In this document: positions 25,720-34,500 of the stretch, one piece after another
How positions within the stretch are numbered: position 1 is the stretch's first letter
How the letters are laid out: the number at the start of each line of letters is the position of its first letter
From: Ponticaulis profundi
GTDB lineage: Bacteria > Pseudomonadota > Alphaproteobacteria > Caulobacterales > Hyphomonadaceae
Direction: 5' to 3'
Length of the DNA stretch: 64,000 bases
Assembly: GCF_042659465.1 (NCBI RefSeq)
Contig: NZ_JBHSSW010000066.1
Span: forward strand, 372,001 to 436,000
Translations under genes and position numbers: made by a program
The notes under the pieces: model-generated
Told to the model about the DNA's origin: nothing
Database searches by the model: none
What the model saw: only the letters and a program-made list of their open reading frames with translations

Positions 25720-27138
25720 ATGAACTGGACTGAAATTTTCTCCGCTGCAGGATCAGAACTTTTCCTGGTATGCGCAGGCCTTATCGGGGTTCTGGCAGGC
25801 GCCTGGCTGAAAGACAAATTCGCCAGTCTGTCCATTTTTGCCGGCGCGATCGTTCTTTTCATCGCGGCTGCTATCAGTCTGTTGCAGATCGATGGTGGCC
25901 AGGCCTTTGGCGGATTGTGGGAAACAGATCGATACACCAATCTGGCCAAAGCTGTCGCTTATGTGTGTGCGGGTGTGTCCCTGGTTATCGCTGAAGGTTA
26001 TCTGACGCGAGAAAAGCTGATCCGTTTCGAATACGCTCTGCTCGTCGTCTTTGCGAGCCTCGGTATGGGCATCATGCTGTCTGCAAACGACTTCATGACG
26101 CTGTATCTGGGTATCGAAACTCTTGGCCTGTCTTCCTATGTGCTGGCCGCATTCAATCGTGACAGCCAACGCTCATCAGAAGCCGGACTGAAGTACTTTG
26201 TTCTGGGTGCGCTCGCATCAGGCCTGATCCTCTACGGCATGTCGCTTGTGTATGGCTTCACAGGTGCCACGAATTACGACGCGGTCGCCGGAGCTGAATA
26301 TTCTCTCGGCTTGTTGTTCGGCCTTGTTCTCATGATTACCGGTCTTGCGTTCAAGGTGTCAGCTGCGCCGCTGCATGTCTGGACACCAGATGTGTACGAA
26401 GGTGCGCCGACACCGGTTGTCGCTTTCTTCGCATCAGGCCCAAAAGTAGCTGCCATGATCGTCTTCGCGACCATCCTGTTTGAAGCGTTCGGTACATCGA
26501 TCGACCAGTGGCAGGATGTTATCGTGATTATCTCCGGTGCTTCCATGCTGATCGGTGCGTTCGGTGCACTTCGTCAGACAAACATCAAGCGTCTGCTTGC
26601 CTATTCTTCCATCGGCAATATGGGATATGCGCTGATCGCGCTCGCTGCCGGTGAGGAAGTCGGCGCCGCAGCCTTGCTTGTTTACATGGCAATTTACGCG
26701 CTGTCTCAGCTCGGTATTTTCGGCGTTGTGCTTTCTATGCGACGTCGGGGCGGCATGGTCGAAGACATCTCAGAACTGTCAGGACTTTCCACATCGATGC
26801 CATGGCTCGCAGTCTGTATGACCGCGCTGATCTTCTCGGTTGCGGGTATTCCGCCACTTGGCGGGTTCTTCGGGAAGTATGTCGTCTTTATGGCCGGTCT
26901 TGAAGCAGGCCTCCTGCCGCTCGTCATCATTGGTGTGATCGCATCGGTGGTTTCTCTTGGATATTACCTTCGTGTGATCATGACGATGTGGGGCGGCGAT
27001 AAGATGCCCGCATTCGAGTCTGTCTCTGGAACAGTTTCCATGACGATCACAGCGTCCACCATTCTGGCATTCCCGATCTTCGTTATTTTCATCGGCTGGA
27101 TGATGGGAATCGCCGGCGGCGGATTTAGTTTCGGCTAA
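25720..27138 (+). CDS. nuoN: NADH-quinone oxidoreductase subunit N
   Basis: Third antiporter-like subunit (ND2-like), last gene of the complex I set; 472 residues, about 14 helices. YLGIETLGLSSYVLAAF carries the channel glutamate, and FKVSAAPLHVWTPDVYEGAPTPV the family signature. It starts two bases after the nuoM stop and is followed after six bases by birA, so transcription probably runs on. Confidence 0.97.
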   Translation: MNWTEIFSAAGSELFLVCAGLIGVLAGAWLKDKFASLSIFAGAIVLFIAAAISLLQIDGGQAFGGLWETDRYTNLAKAVAYVCAGVSLVIAEGYLTREKLIRFEYALLVVFASLGMGIMLSANDFMTLYLGIETLGLSSYVLAAFNRDSQRSSEAGLKYFVLGALASGLILYGMSLVYGFTGATNYDAVAGAEYSLGLLFGLVLMITGLAFKVSAAPLHVWTPDVYEGAPTPVVAFFASGPKVAAMIVFATILFEAFGTSIDQWQDVIVIISGASMLIGAFGALRQTNIKRLLAYSSIGNMGYALIALAAGEEVGAAALLVYMAIYALSQLGIFGVVLSMRRRGGMVEDISELSGLSTSMPWLAVCMTALIFSVAGIPPLGGFFGKYVVFMAGLEAGLLPLVIIGVIASVVSLGYYLRVIMTMWGGDKMPAFESVSGTVSMTITASTILAFPIFVIFIGWMMGIAGGGFSFG

Positions 27139-27144
27139 CGCTGA

Positions 27145-27906
27145 ATGATATCGGCTCTATGCCTGGACCAGGATTGGCCTGTTGTCTGGTTCGACGAAAT
27201 CGACAGTACGAATACAGAGGCGCACCGCCGCGCCTCTTCTGGCGAGAGAGGACCTGTCTCACTCGTAGGACGTGTGCAGACAGCCGGCAAAGGCCGCTTG
27301 GGTCGGCAGTGGTTATCTGGCTCTGGAAACCTCTATTCGACCGCTTTAGTCCCTCTGGATGGTATGTCGGCGGATGTTCCCTGCATGGCGCTCAGCGTAG
27401 CGCTCGCAGTTCGAGACGCCGTGGTTGATTTGTCCAACGGGCTTGTGATCCCCGGTCTTAAATGGCCAAACGATGTGCGAATTGATGGCGCGAAGCTATG
27501 CGGTATCTTGCTGGAATCGGGGCTTACACCGTCACGTGACTACTGGCTGGCCATTGGCATTGGTATCAATCTCGCTCATGCTCCCAGTGTCGACAATTAT
27601 GAAACCATCAGTCTGGTGGATGCAGGGGGCGGATTGAAAACGCCCGAAGAGGCAATAGCAGTACTGAACCAAACGCTTAAAAAGCGCCTCAAACACCAAC
27701 TCCATGCCGGGCGATCCAGCATTATTCGCGACTGGATGGACGCGACAGACCAAAAGGGCAAGCGTTGTGCGGCTCAGCATGGTAGCGAGCGCGTTGAGGG
27801 GCTATACCACGGGTTAGACGAATTCGGACAACTCCAGATCAAACAAGATGATGGAAAAATCATAACCATCACGGCTGGAGACGTCGACATGGTAAAGGGG
27901 AGATGA
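27145..27906 (+). CDS. birA: Biotin--[acetyl-CoA carboxylase] ligase, without DNA-binding domain
   Basis: Activates biotin as biotinyl-AMP and attaches it to the carboxyl carrier protein. The 253 residues start with the catalytic domain (WFDEIDSTNTEAHRR) and show the biotin-binding KGRLGRQWLSGSGNLY loop and LKWPNDVRIDGAKLCGILLE. The N-terminal winged helix of the E. coli repressor-ligase is absent, so this is a ligase only. Position directly after nuoN and before coaX is common in Alphaproteobacteria. Confidence 0.94.
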   Translation: MISALCLDQDWPVVWFDEIDSTNTEAHRRASSGERGPVSLVGRVQTAGKGRLGRQWLSGSGNLYSTALVPLDGMSADVPCMALSVALAVRDAVVDLSNGLVIPGLKWPNDVRIDGAKLCGILLESGLTPSRDYWLAIGIGINLAHAPSVDNYETISLVDAGGGLKTPEEAIAVLNQTLKKRLKHQLHAGRSSIIRDWMDATDQKGKRCAAQHGSERVEGLYHGLDEFGQLQIKQDDGKIITITAGDVDMVKGR

Positions 27907-27912
27907 GCGGGA

Positions 27913-28680
27913 ATGTTGCTGGCGATTGACGTTGGAAACACCAATACAGTGTTTGGCCTCCACAATGGAGATGACTGGATCGCGCAATGGCGTAGTGCAA
28001 CCGATTCCACGAAAACAGCCGATGATTACGCGGTATGGCTTAGCCAGCTCTGCCGGATGGAGGGCCTTTCGTTCGGCCTGATTAACGCGTGCATCATTTC
28101 GTCGGTAGTGCCCCAGGCAAAGTTCAACTTTCGCAATCTGGGACGACGCTACCTCGATGTAGACCCTCTGTTTATCGGCGAAGAAAACGTCAAACTCGGA
28201 GTTCCAATTCGGATTTCGAGACCAGAGCAGGTTGGAGCGGACCGACTCGTAAATGCTATCGGCGCTCATTATGGGCATGAGGGCGCTTTGATCGTTGTCG
28301 ATAGTGGCACTGCGACCACATTCGATATCGTCGGTGAAGACGGCGGGTTTGAAGGCGGCATCATTGCACCAGGTATCAACCTGTCCATGAAAGCGCTGCA
28401 CGACGCAGCGGCCAGCCTGCCGCGAATTGCGATCCAACGCCCGCCCAGCGTAATCGGCCAAGACACGGTTTCAGCGATGCAGTCGGGCGTTTTTCTAGGT
28501 TATCTCGACCTAATCGACGGTCTGATCCGACGTATCAAAGACGAATATGGAAAGCCGATGACCGTTATCGGCACGGGCGGCGTCGCATCATTGTTCCAGG
28601 ACGAAAGTCAGGAAATCAACGTATTTGACCCCGATGTCACAATCCGGGGCTTGCTTGAGATCCATCGACGGAACACATAA
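27913..28680 (+). CDS. coaX: Type III pantothenate kinase
   Basis: Phosphorylates pantothenate in the first step of CoA synthesis. The 255-residue protein has the ASKHA-fold motifs of the type III family: LLAIDVGNTNTVFGL (phosphate 1), GADRLVNAIGA with the catalytic Asp, and VVDSGTATTFDIV (phosphate 2), then GGIIAPGINLS. The ATG at 27913 lies six bases after birA. Type III kinases usually need a monovalent cation and are not inhibited by CoA. Confidence 0.96.
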   Translation: MLLAIDVGNTNTVFGLHNGDDWIAQWRSATDSTKTADDYAVWLSQLCRMEGLSFGLINACIISSVVPQAKFNFRNLGRRYLDVDPLFIGEENVKLGVPIRISRPEQVGADRLVNAIGAHYGHEGALIVVDSGTATTFDIVGEDGGFEGGIIAPGINLSMKALHDAAASLPRIAIQRPPSVIGQDTVSAMQSGVFLGYLDLIDGLIRRIKDEYGKPMTVIGTGGVASLFQDESQEINVFDPDVTIRGLLEIHRRNT

Positions 28681-28688
28681 GAGCAAGC

Positions 28689-30368
28689 ATGAAAAAAGAA
28701 GATAAGAACGAACTCCTATTCCTTCCACTTGGTGGCTGCAACGAAATTGGAATGAACCTCAACGCTTACGCTTATGGCAGCCGCCATAACCGGCGTTGGA
28801 TCATTGTTGATATGGGCGTGTCCTTTGGTGACGAACGCACACCGGGCATTGATGTTATCTGTCCTGATCCGTCCTTTCTTGAGGATGAGGTCGACAACAT
28901 TGAAGCCATCATCCTGACACATGCGCATGAAGACCATATTGGAGCAGTGGGCCATTTGTGGAAACGCTTCCGCAAGCCGCTATATGCAACGCCCTTCACG
29001 GCAGAACTCGTGAAAGGCAAGCTCGCTGAATGCAATATCTCGGATGATGACTATCAGCTTCATACAGTGCCCGTTGGAGGGAAGGTGGAAGTCGGTCCGT
29101 TCTCCATCGAGTACGTGACGCTGACGCACTCAATTCCAGAACCAAACGGCCTCTCCATCACCTGCCCACTCGGCACCATTCTCCACACCGGAGACTGGAA
29201 GATTGATCCGGATCCTCTCATCGGTGCGCCTTTCGACAGCGAATCTCTTGAGCGCCTCGGAGACGACGGTGTCCTCGCCATGATCTGTGATTCGACCAAT
29301 GTGTTCGAAGAAGGTGAGTCAGGTTCGGAATATGGTTGCAAGGTCGCGCTGACTGAGCTGATTGGCGAGCAATCCGGTCGGGTTGCTGTAACCGCCTTTG
29401 CGTCGAATGTTGCACGCGTACAGAGCATCATTGAGGCCGCGGAAGCGAATGATCGGCATGTCTGTCTTGTCGGACGTTCCATGCACAAGATCACTGCTGC
29501 GGCGAAAGCAGTTGGTCTGCTGGACCATGTTGCACCGTTTGTGGACGAAAAGGACGCTGCCTTTCTTCCGCCGGAAAACGTGCTCTATCTGTGCACCGGA
29601 TCGCAGGGTGAACCTCGCGCCGCACTTTCCCGGATTGCCCAGAACAATCACCCTCACGTGACCTTGAATGAGGGAGACACAGTCATCTTTTCATCGCGCG
29701 TCATTCCGGGCAATGAGCGCGGAATTTATGATCTGCAGAATGCCCTGGCAGAACGCGGTATTCGCATCATAACGGACCGGATGCGGCCCATTCACGTGTC
29801 AGGCCACCCTTGCCGGGATGAATTGCGACGCATGTATCAGTGGGTACGCCCGAAAATCTCCGTACCGGTGCACGGCGAACGACGCCATATCCTCGAACAT
29901 GCCGCGTATGCAAAGTCTCTTCAGATTTCGCAATCTGTTACGCCGCGCAACGGAGATGTCATCCGTCTTGCGCCTGGTGATGCTGCCATTGTCGATGAGG
30001 TTCCGACCGGTCGGTTGTTACTTGATGGCAAACGCCTGATACCTGAAAATGCGCAAGGCATAATAGAACGTCGTCGGCTTTCCTACGTCGGGCAACTCTC
30101 TGTTTCCGTCGCCTTCGACGAAGATGGCAGCGTAAGTGACGGGCCTCTCATCACCATCCGCGGACACTCAGAGACGGATGGCCGACTTCTGGATGAGACA
30201 ATCGACATATTTGAAGAAGCTGCGGAAAACGCGCTGGACGACCTGAAGCGCAAGTCTCGTCTTGACGATTCACAGGTGGAACGTTCACTTGTGCGCGCAC
30301 TGAGAAAAATCTGCGAAAAAGAACTTGGAAAGCGACCTGTCATCGACGTCGCCGTTCTGAGACCATGA
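28689..30368 (+). CDS. rnj: Ribonuclease J
   Basis: Metallo-beta-lactamase/beta-CASP ribonuclease with endo- and 5'-3' exonuclease activity in RNA maturation and decay. The 559 residues show LPLGGCNEIGMNLNAY at the start, the zinc motif THAHEDHIGA, DHxH-type ligands around HTGDWKIDPDP, and beta-CASP motifs including VSGHPCRDEL and PVHGERRH. Length matches bacterial RNase J. It lies between coaX and mce in one transcription direction with short gaps, as in related genomes. Confidence 0.96.
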   Translation: MKKEDKNELLFLPLGGCNEIGMNLNAYAYGSRHNRRWIIVDMGVSFGDERTPGIDVICPDPSFLEDEVDNIEAIILTHAHEDHIGAVGHLWKRFRKPLYATPFTAELVKGKLAECNISDDDYQLHTVPVGGKVEVGPFSIEYVTLTHSIPEPNGLSITCPLGTILHTGDWKIDPDPLIGAPFDSESLERLGDDGVLAMICDSTNVFEEGESGSEYGCKVALTELIGEQSGRVAVTAFASNVARVQSIIEAAEANDRHVCLVGRSMHKITAAAKAVGLLDHVAPFVDEKDAAFLPPENVLYLCTGSQGEPRAALSRIAQNNHPHVTLNEGDTVIFSSRVIPGNERGIYDLQNALAERGIRIITDRMRPIHVSGHPCRDELRRMYQWVRPKISVPVHGERRHILEHAAYAKSLQISQSVTPRNGDVIRLAPGDAAIVDEVPTGRLLLDGKRLIPENAQGIIERRRLSYVGQLSVSVAFDEDGSVSDGPLITIRGHSETDGRLLDETIDIFEEAAENALDDLKRKSRLDDSQVERSLVRALRKICEKELGKRPVIDVAVLRP

Positions 30369-30381
30369 AAAGGGACCCCAG

Positions 30382-30804
30382 ATGAGCGAATTTAAAATCG
30401 GACCACTCAACCATGTTGGCGTTGCTGTTCCTTCTATTGAGGAAGCGGCAAACACCTATCGGGAGCTTTATGGTGCTATCGACATTACAGAGCCAGGCGA
30501 AATGGAAGCTCAGGGTGTTCGGTTTTGTTTCGTAAACCTTCCGAACAGCCAGATCGAACTGATCGAACCGTTTGGCGAAAATTCGCCGATCGTGAACTTC
30601 CTTAAGAAAAACCCGAAGGGTGGGCAACACCATGTCTGCTTCGAAGTTGATGACATTCATGAAGCGAAAAAGGTCATGGAAGAGCGCGGCGCAACCGTTC
30701 TCAATGAACCACGCATTGGGGCTCATGGAACCCTGATTATCTTTGTACATCCAAAGAACTCGAATGGAGTTCTGATTGAGCTTATGGAAGCACCGAAGCA
30801 CTAA
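30382..30804 (+). CDS. mce: Methylmalonyl-CoA epimerase
   Basis: Interconverts (2R)- and (2S)-methylmalonyl-CoA in the route from propionyl-CoA to succinyl-CoA, which also takes products of valine and isoleucine breakdown. The 140 residues form two VOC-fold repeats; metal ligands are likely His11 in LNHVGVAVPS, the His in GQHHVCFEVDD and the Glu in VLIELMEAP. Length is usual for the family. Its TAA overlaps the next ATG by one base. Confidence 0.95.
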   Translation: MSEFKIGPLNHVGVAVPSIEEAANTYRELYGAIDITEPGEMEAQGVRFCFVNLPNSQIELIEPFGENSPIVNFLKKNPKGGQHHVCFEVDDIHEAKKVMEERGATVLNEPRIGAHGTLIIFVHPKNSNGVLIELMEAPKH

Positions 30805-31058
30805 TGAATTGGTTCTCCGCAATCGTCGTTTTTGTGATCGCCTGGTGGCTGGTTTTTCTGGCCACCTTGCCGATCGGCGTTAACAGTCAGCTCGAAGACG
30901 GCGAGCGCAATCTTGGAACTGATCCCGGTGCACCGGTTCATCATATGCTGCCCAAGAAGGCCCTTTGGGCAACGATTGGTGCGACTGTGATTACACTGAT
31001 CGCCTTTTTGATCGGAGTTTCGGGTATTATTCAGCCACCAGAAGCGCCCTGGGGCTAA
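30804..31058 (+). CDS. DUF1467 family small membrane protein
   Basis: An 84-residue protein with two predicted membrane helices (about residues 5-23 and 55-75) and a short loop between them containing LPIGVNSQ and GAPVHH. It matches my memory of the DUF1467 family, found between mce and proS in Alphaproteobacteria. Function is unknown. The ATG overlaps the mce stop (TAATG), so the two are translationally coupled. Confidence 0.85.
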   Translation: MNWFSAIVVFVIAWWLVFLATLPIGVNSQLEDGERNLGTDPGAPVHHMLPKKALWATIGATVITLIAFLIGVSGIIQPPEAPWG

Positions 31059-31129
31059 GAGGTCAATTGCGCTCTGGCGCGGACCCGTTTACAGCCCGCT
31101 CAGCAATCACATTGTTTCAAGGCCGTGAC

Positions 31130-32449
31130 ATGAGACTCTCCAACTATTTTCTTCCAGTCCTGAAAGAAACACCTGCGGAAGCGACAATCGCCTCGCACCA
31201 GTACATGTTGCGTGCAGGTATGATCCGTCAGTCTGGCGCCGGCATTTACAGCTGGTTGCCGCTCGGGCTCAAAGTCCTTCGCAAGATCGAAGCGATTGTA
31301 CGAGAAGAACTGGAACGGGCAGGGGCGGTCGAGTTGCTTATGCCCACGATCCAGCAGGCAGAGTTATGGCAGGAGAGCGGCCGCTACGAAGACTATGGCA
31401 AAGAGATGCTGCGAATTACCGATCGTCATGATCGGGAAATGCTCTTCGGTCCGACGAACGAGGAGATGATCACTGACATCTTCCGCAGTTATGTTCGCAG
31501 CTACAAACAATTGCCGCTCAATCTCTACCACATTCAGTGGAAATTCCGGGATGAAATCCGTCCGCGCTTTGGCGTTATGCGTGGCCGGGAATTTCTGATG
31601 AAGGATGCCTATTCCTTCGACGCTGACGAAGAGAGTGCGCGCAAAGCGTATCAGAAAATGTTCTGTGCATATCTGAATACTTTCGACCGTTTGGGCCTGA
31701 CCGCTATTCCGATGAAAGCTGATACCGGCCCTATAGGAGGCGACCTAAGCCATGAGTTCATCATTCTCGCGGATACAGGCGAGAGTGCTGTTTTCTGCGA
31801 TTCCGCTTTACTCGACCTTCCTGTCCCGGGTCCTGACTTCGATTTCGATGGTAATCTCGAAACAGAGCTGGAAAAACGCACTCAATATTATGCAGCGACA
31901 GAAGAAATGCATGACGAAGCTGCGTTTCAGGAAGTCCCCGAAGAGCGCCGTTTGTCGGCTCGCGGCATTGAGGTTGGCCACATTTTCTATTTCGGCGACA
32001 AATACTCAAAACCGATGAATGCCATGGTCATGGACCAGAATGGTAAAAGCGTACCGGTCCAGATGGGATCTTACGGCATCGGCGTTTCACGCCTCGTGGG
32101 CGGTATCATTGAAGCGTGCCATGACGACAAAGGCATTATCTGGCCGAAAAGTGTTGCACCGTTTGGGGTTGGAATTGTCGGCATGAAAGACAAGACCGGG
32201 GACGTCAGCAAAGCCTGCGAAAAGGCATATGAAACACTGACAGCGGCAGGTCTTGACCCTTTGTACGATGACCGTGATGAGCGTCCAGGCGTGAAGTTCT
32301 CAACGATGGAATTGATCGGACTGCCATATATGCTTGTGATCGGTCCAAAAGGTTTGGAAAAAGGCATTGTTGAACTGAAAGATCGCGCAACCGGCGAAGC
32401 GGTTGAGTTGTCATTGGACGACGCCCTCAACAAACTCACCGCGGAGTAA
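31130..32449 (+). CDS. proS: Proline--tRNA ligase, short form without editing domain
   Basis: Charges tRNA-Pro. The frame is open from 30965, but homology begins at MRLSNYFLPVLKETPAEA (ATG 31130), giving 439 residues. Class II motifs are visible: GIYSWLPLGLKVL (motif 1), FRDEIRPRFGVMRGREF (motif 2) and GSYGIGVSRL (motif 3). The E. coli enzyme has about 570 residues because of an inserted Ala-tRNA-Pro editing domain; here motif 2 and motif 3 are too close for it. This short type is usual in Alphaproteobacteria, where a separate trans-editing protein may take over; none is in the window. Confidence 0.96.
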   Translation: MRLSNYFLPVLKETPAEATIASHQYMLRAGMIRQSGAGIYSWLPLGLKVLRKIEAIVREELERAGAVELLMPTIQQAELWQESGRYEDYGKEMLRITDRHDREMLFGPTNEEMITDIFRSYVRSYKQLPLNLYHIQWKFRDEIRPRFGVMRGREFLMKDAYSFDADEESARKAYQKMFCAYLNTFDRLGLTAIPMKADTGPIGGDLSHEFIILADTGESAVFCDSALLDLPVPGPDFDFDGNLETELEKRTQYYAATEEMHDEAAFQEVPEERRLSARGIEVGHIFYFGDKYSKPMNAMVMDQNGKSVPVQMGSYGIGVSRLVGGIIEACHDDKGIIWPKSVAPFGVGIVGMKDKTGDVSKACEKAYETLTAAGLDPLYDDRDERPGVKFSTMELIGLPYMLVIGPKGLEKGIVELKDRATGEAVELSLDDALNKLTAE

Positions 32450-32459
32450 AATCTAGCAC

Positions 32460-33758
32460 ATGATTGCAAACCAGGCCCTCAAGGACAGACCGTTCGGGAC
32501 ATATGAACGCTCACTGGCCTTTCGATATCTTCGAGCCAAGCGAGAGTATGGCGGGATTGCAATCGTTTCCATTCTGTCACTGGTCGGCATTATGCTTGCC
32601 GTTGCGGCGCTGATTATCGTTATGTCGATCATGAACGGTTTTCGCGCCGAGCTGATCGACAGGGTGCTCGGAAACTCCGGTCATATCCGCCTCTATACGC
32701 AGAACTATCCAACGCTAGAACTGGATGAGCTGGCAGCGAAACTCGAGTCCGATCGTGAAGTGCAGAGCGTCATCCCTCTTGTTGAGGGCTTTGTCCTCGC
32801 ATCATCCAGCGGCGTCGCTCAGCCCGGATTCGTTCGAGGCATTTCTCCGACAGACGCGACCAAACTCCCGTTTCTTCAGAGTGATCTCTTCAGCGGCTCG
32901 CTTGATGAGTTCGGTGACGGGCGATTTGGTGGGGATGGCATCCTTCTGTCCGAAAGAATCGCAAGAGGTTTTGGCGTGCGCGCGGGTGACTCTATAACCT
33001 TGATTGCACCGGAAGGCGCCTCGACGATGGGCGGTGTGGTACCGCGTAAGAAAACATATCGCGTTGTTGGCGTGTTTGAGATTTTTGCCGGTAACGCCAA
33101 TCCGATGGATGACGCGCTAATTCTCATGCCGCTGGAGCAGGCGCAGCTTTTCTTCAATTTTCGCGGACAATACCCGTTCATGGAGCTGAAGCTGACGGAT
33201 CCACAGGCCGTTGAAGCGATCGCTCGACGTCTCGATGCCGAGTATCTGCCATCTGGAATGCCGTATCAGACCTGGAAACAGATTTATCGCGGAATTGTCG
33301 GCGCACTGGAAGTTGAGCGGAGCATGATGAGGCTGATTTTCGCAGTTCTTATTACGATTACCGCGCTCAACATTATCACGGGCATTGTGATGCTCGTGAA
33401 GAACAAGGGGCGAGATATCGCCATTCTGCGGACAATGGGTGCGTCGCGCAGCACCATCCTAAGAGTCTTCCTGATGATTGGCGGCATTCTTGGCCTTGCG
33501 GGCCTGGTACTTGGCCTGATCACCGGCATCCTTTTCTGCGTCTACATTGAGCCAATACAAGATGCCCTGAACATGCTGACAGGCGGCGCTATCTGGAACC
33601 CGGATGTCTATGGTCTGCCATACATCCCAGCACAGATTGACTGGTTCGAAGTGAGCTTTGCAGCTGGTTATGCGTTCCTTGTGTCGCTGCTAGTCGCACT
33701 GCCACCTGCCTGGAATGCTGCGCGTCTCGATCCGGTTGAAGCGTTGAGGTCTGAATAA
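32460..33758 (+). CDS. lolC: Lipoprotein-releasing ABC transporter, permease subunit (LolC/E)
   Basis: Inner-membrane part of the complex that releases outer-membrane lipoproteins to LolA. The 432 residues have an N-terminal helix (GIMLAVAALIIVMSIMNGFR), a large periplasmic MacB-like domain (about 60-270), and three C-terminal FtsX-type helices. Only one permease gene lies next to lolD, so the complex may be a homodimer (LolF-like naming is used for some species). The TAA overlaps the lolD ATG by one base. Confidence 0.93.
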   Translation: MIANQALKDRPFGTYERSLAFRYLRAKREYGGIAIVSILSLVGIMLAVAALIIVMSIMNGFRAELIDRVLGNSGHIRLYTQNYPTLELDELAAKLESDREVQSVIPLVEGFVLASSSGVAQPGFVRGISPTDATKLPFLQSDLFSGSLDEFGDGRFGGDGILLSERIARGFGVRAGDSITLIAPEGASTMGGVVPRKKTYRVVGVFEIFAGNANPMDDALILMPLEQAQLFFNFRGQYPFMELKLTDPQAVEAIARRLDAEYLPSGMPYQTWKQIYRGIVGALEVERSMMRLIFAVLITITALNIITGIVMLVKNKGRDIAILRTMGASRSTILRVFLMIGGILGLAGLVLGLITGILFCVYIEPIQDALNMLTGGAIWNPDVYGLPYIPAQIDWFEVSFAAGYAFLVSLLVALPPAWNAARLDPVEALRSE

Positions 33759-34465
33759 TGACAACACCTGTTCTTCGACTGATCGACGTCAAACGGACCT
33801 ACCATACCGGCGCTACTGATGTACCAGTGCTGAAAGGCATCAATCTGGATCTCAATCCCGGCGAGCTGGTCGGTCTGGTCGGTCCATCCGGCTCCGGCAA
33901 GTCCACGCTGCTTCACACGGCAGGCCTATTGGAAAAGCCTGACTCGGGCGAGGTGATTCTGGACGGCGAGGATTGCCTGAAGCTGAAAGATCGTGAGCGC
34001 ACATTGATGCGACGCACTCGGCTCGGCTTCGTCTACCAGTTTCACCATTTGCTTCCGGAGTTCAACGCCATCGATAACGTGGCTGCGCCGCTCTATCTCA
34101 GCGGTGTGAACCGCAAGGAAGCACGAGATCGCGCGGTCGACCTCCTCGAGAGAATGGGGCTGGGGCATCGTCTTCAACACCAACCCATGACGATGTCAGG
34201 CGGGGAACAGCAACGCGTTGCAATTGCGCGCGCACTCGCAAACCGTCCGAAGGTTCTGATCGCTGACGAACCCACCGGCAATCTGGACCGCGAAACAACA
34301 GCGAGCGTTTTCCAGCAGTTGATCAATGTCGGCCGTACCGAAGGTCTCGCCATGCTGATTGCGACCCACAATCTCGAACTCATCCAGTTTATGGACCATG
34401 TAGTGACGCTGGATGATGGACGCCTCACAGCTTTTTCAGATCCCCTGACTTCAACTCCAGCCTAG
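33758..34465 (+). CDS. lolD: Lipoprotein-releasing ABC transporter, ATP-binding subunit
   Basis: ATPase that drives lipoprotein release. The 235 residues contain Walker A GPSGSGKSTLLH, the Q-loop YQFHHLLPEF, the signature MSGGEQQRVAIARAL, Walker B VLIADEPTGNLD and the H-loop ATHN. YQFHHLLPEFNA is the LolD-specific motif that contacts the LolC/E coupling helix. Translation is coupled to lolC through TAATG. Confidence 0.96.
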   Translation: MTTPVLRLIDVKRTYHTGATDVPVLKGINLDLNPGELVGLVGPSGSGKSTLLHTAGLLEKPDSGEVILDGEDCLKLKDRERTLMRRTRLGFVYQFHHLLPEFNAIDNVAAPLYLSGVNRKEARDRAVDLLERMGLGHRLQHQPMTMSGGEQQRVAIARALANRPKVLIADEPTGNLDRETTASVFQQLINVGRTEGLAMLIATHNLELIQFMDHVVTLDDGRLTAFSDPLTSTPA

Positions 34466-34478
34466 AGTCAGACAAGAT

Positions 34479-34494
34479 ACCCCTTCGAGAGGGT
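34479..34494 (+). promoter_or_regulatory. Small hairpin covering the dnaE ribosome site
   Basis: ACCCCTTCGAGAGGGT can fold with ACCC pairing GGGT and CT pairing AG across a TCG loop, with one bulged A. The GAGAGGG part (34487-34493) is also the ribosome site, seven bases before the dnaE ATG. No T-tract follows, so it is not a terminator. Confidence 0.3.
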
Positions 34495-34500
34495 TAGAGC

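Noticed and set aside
27814..28461. 215-residue frame on the minus strand
   Set aside because: Antisense to birA and coaX; no motif.
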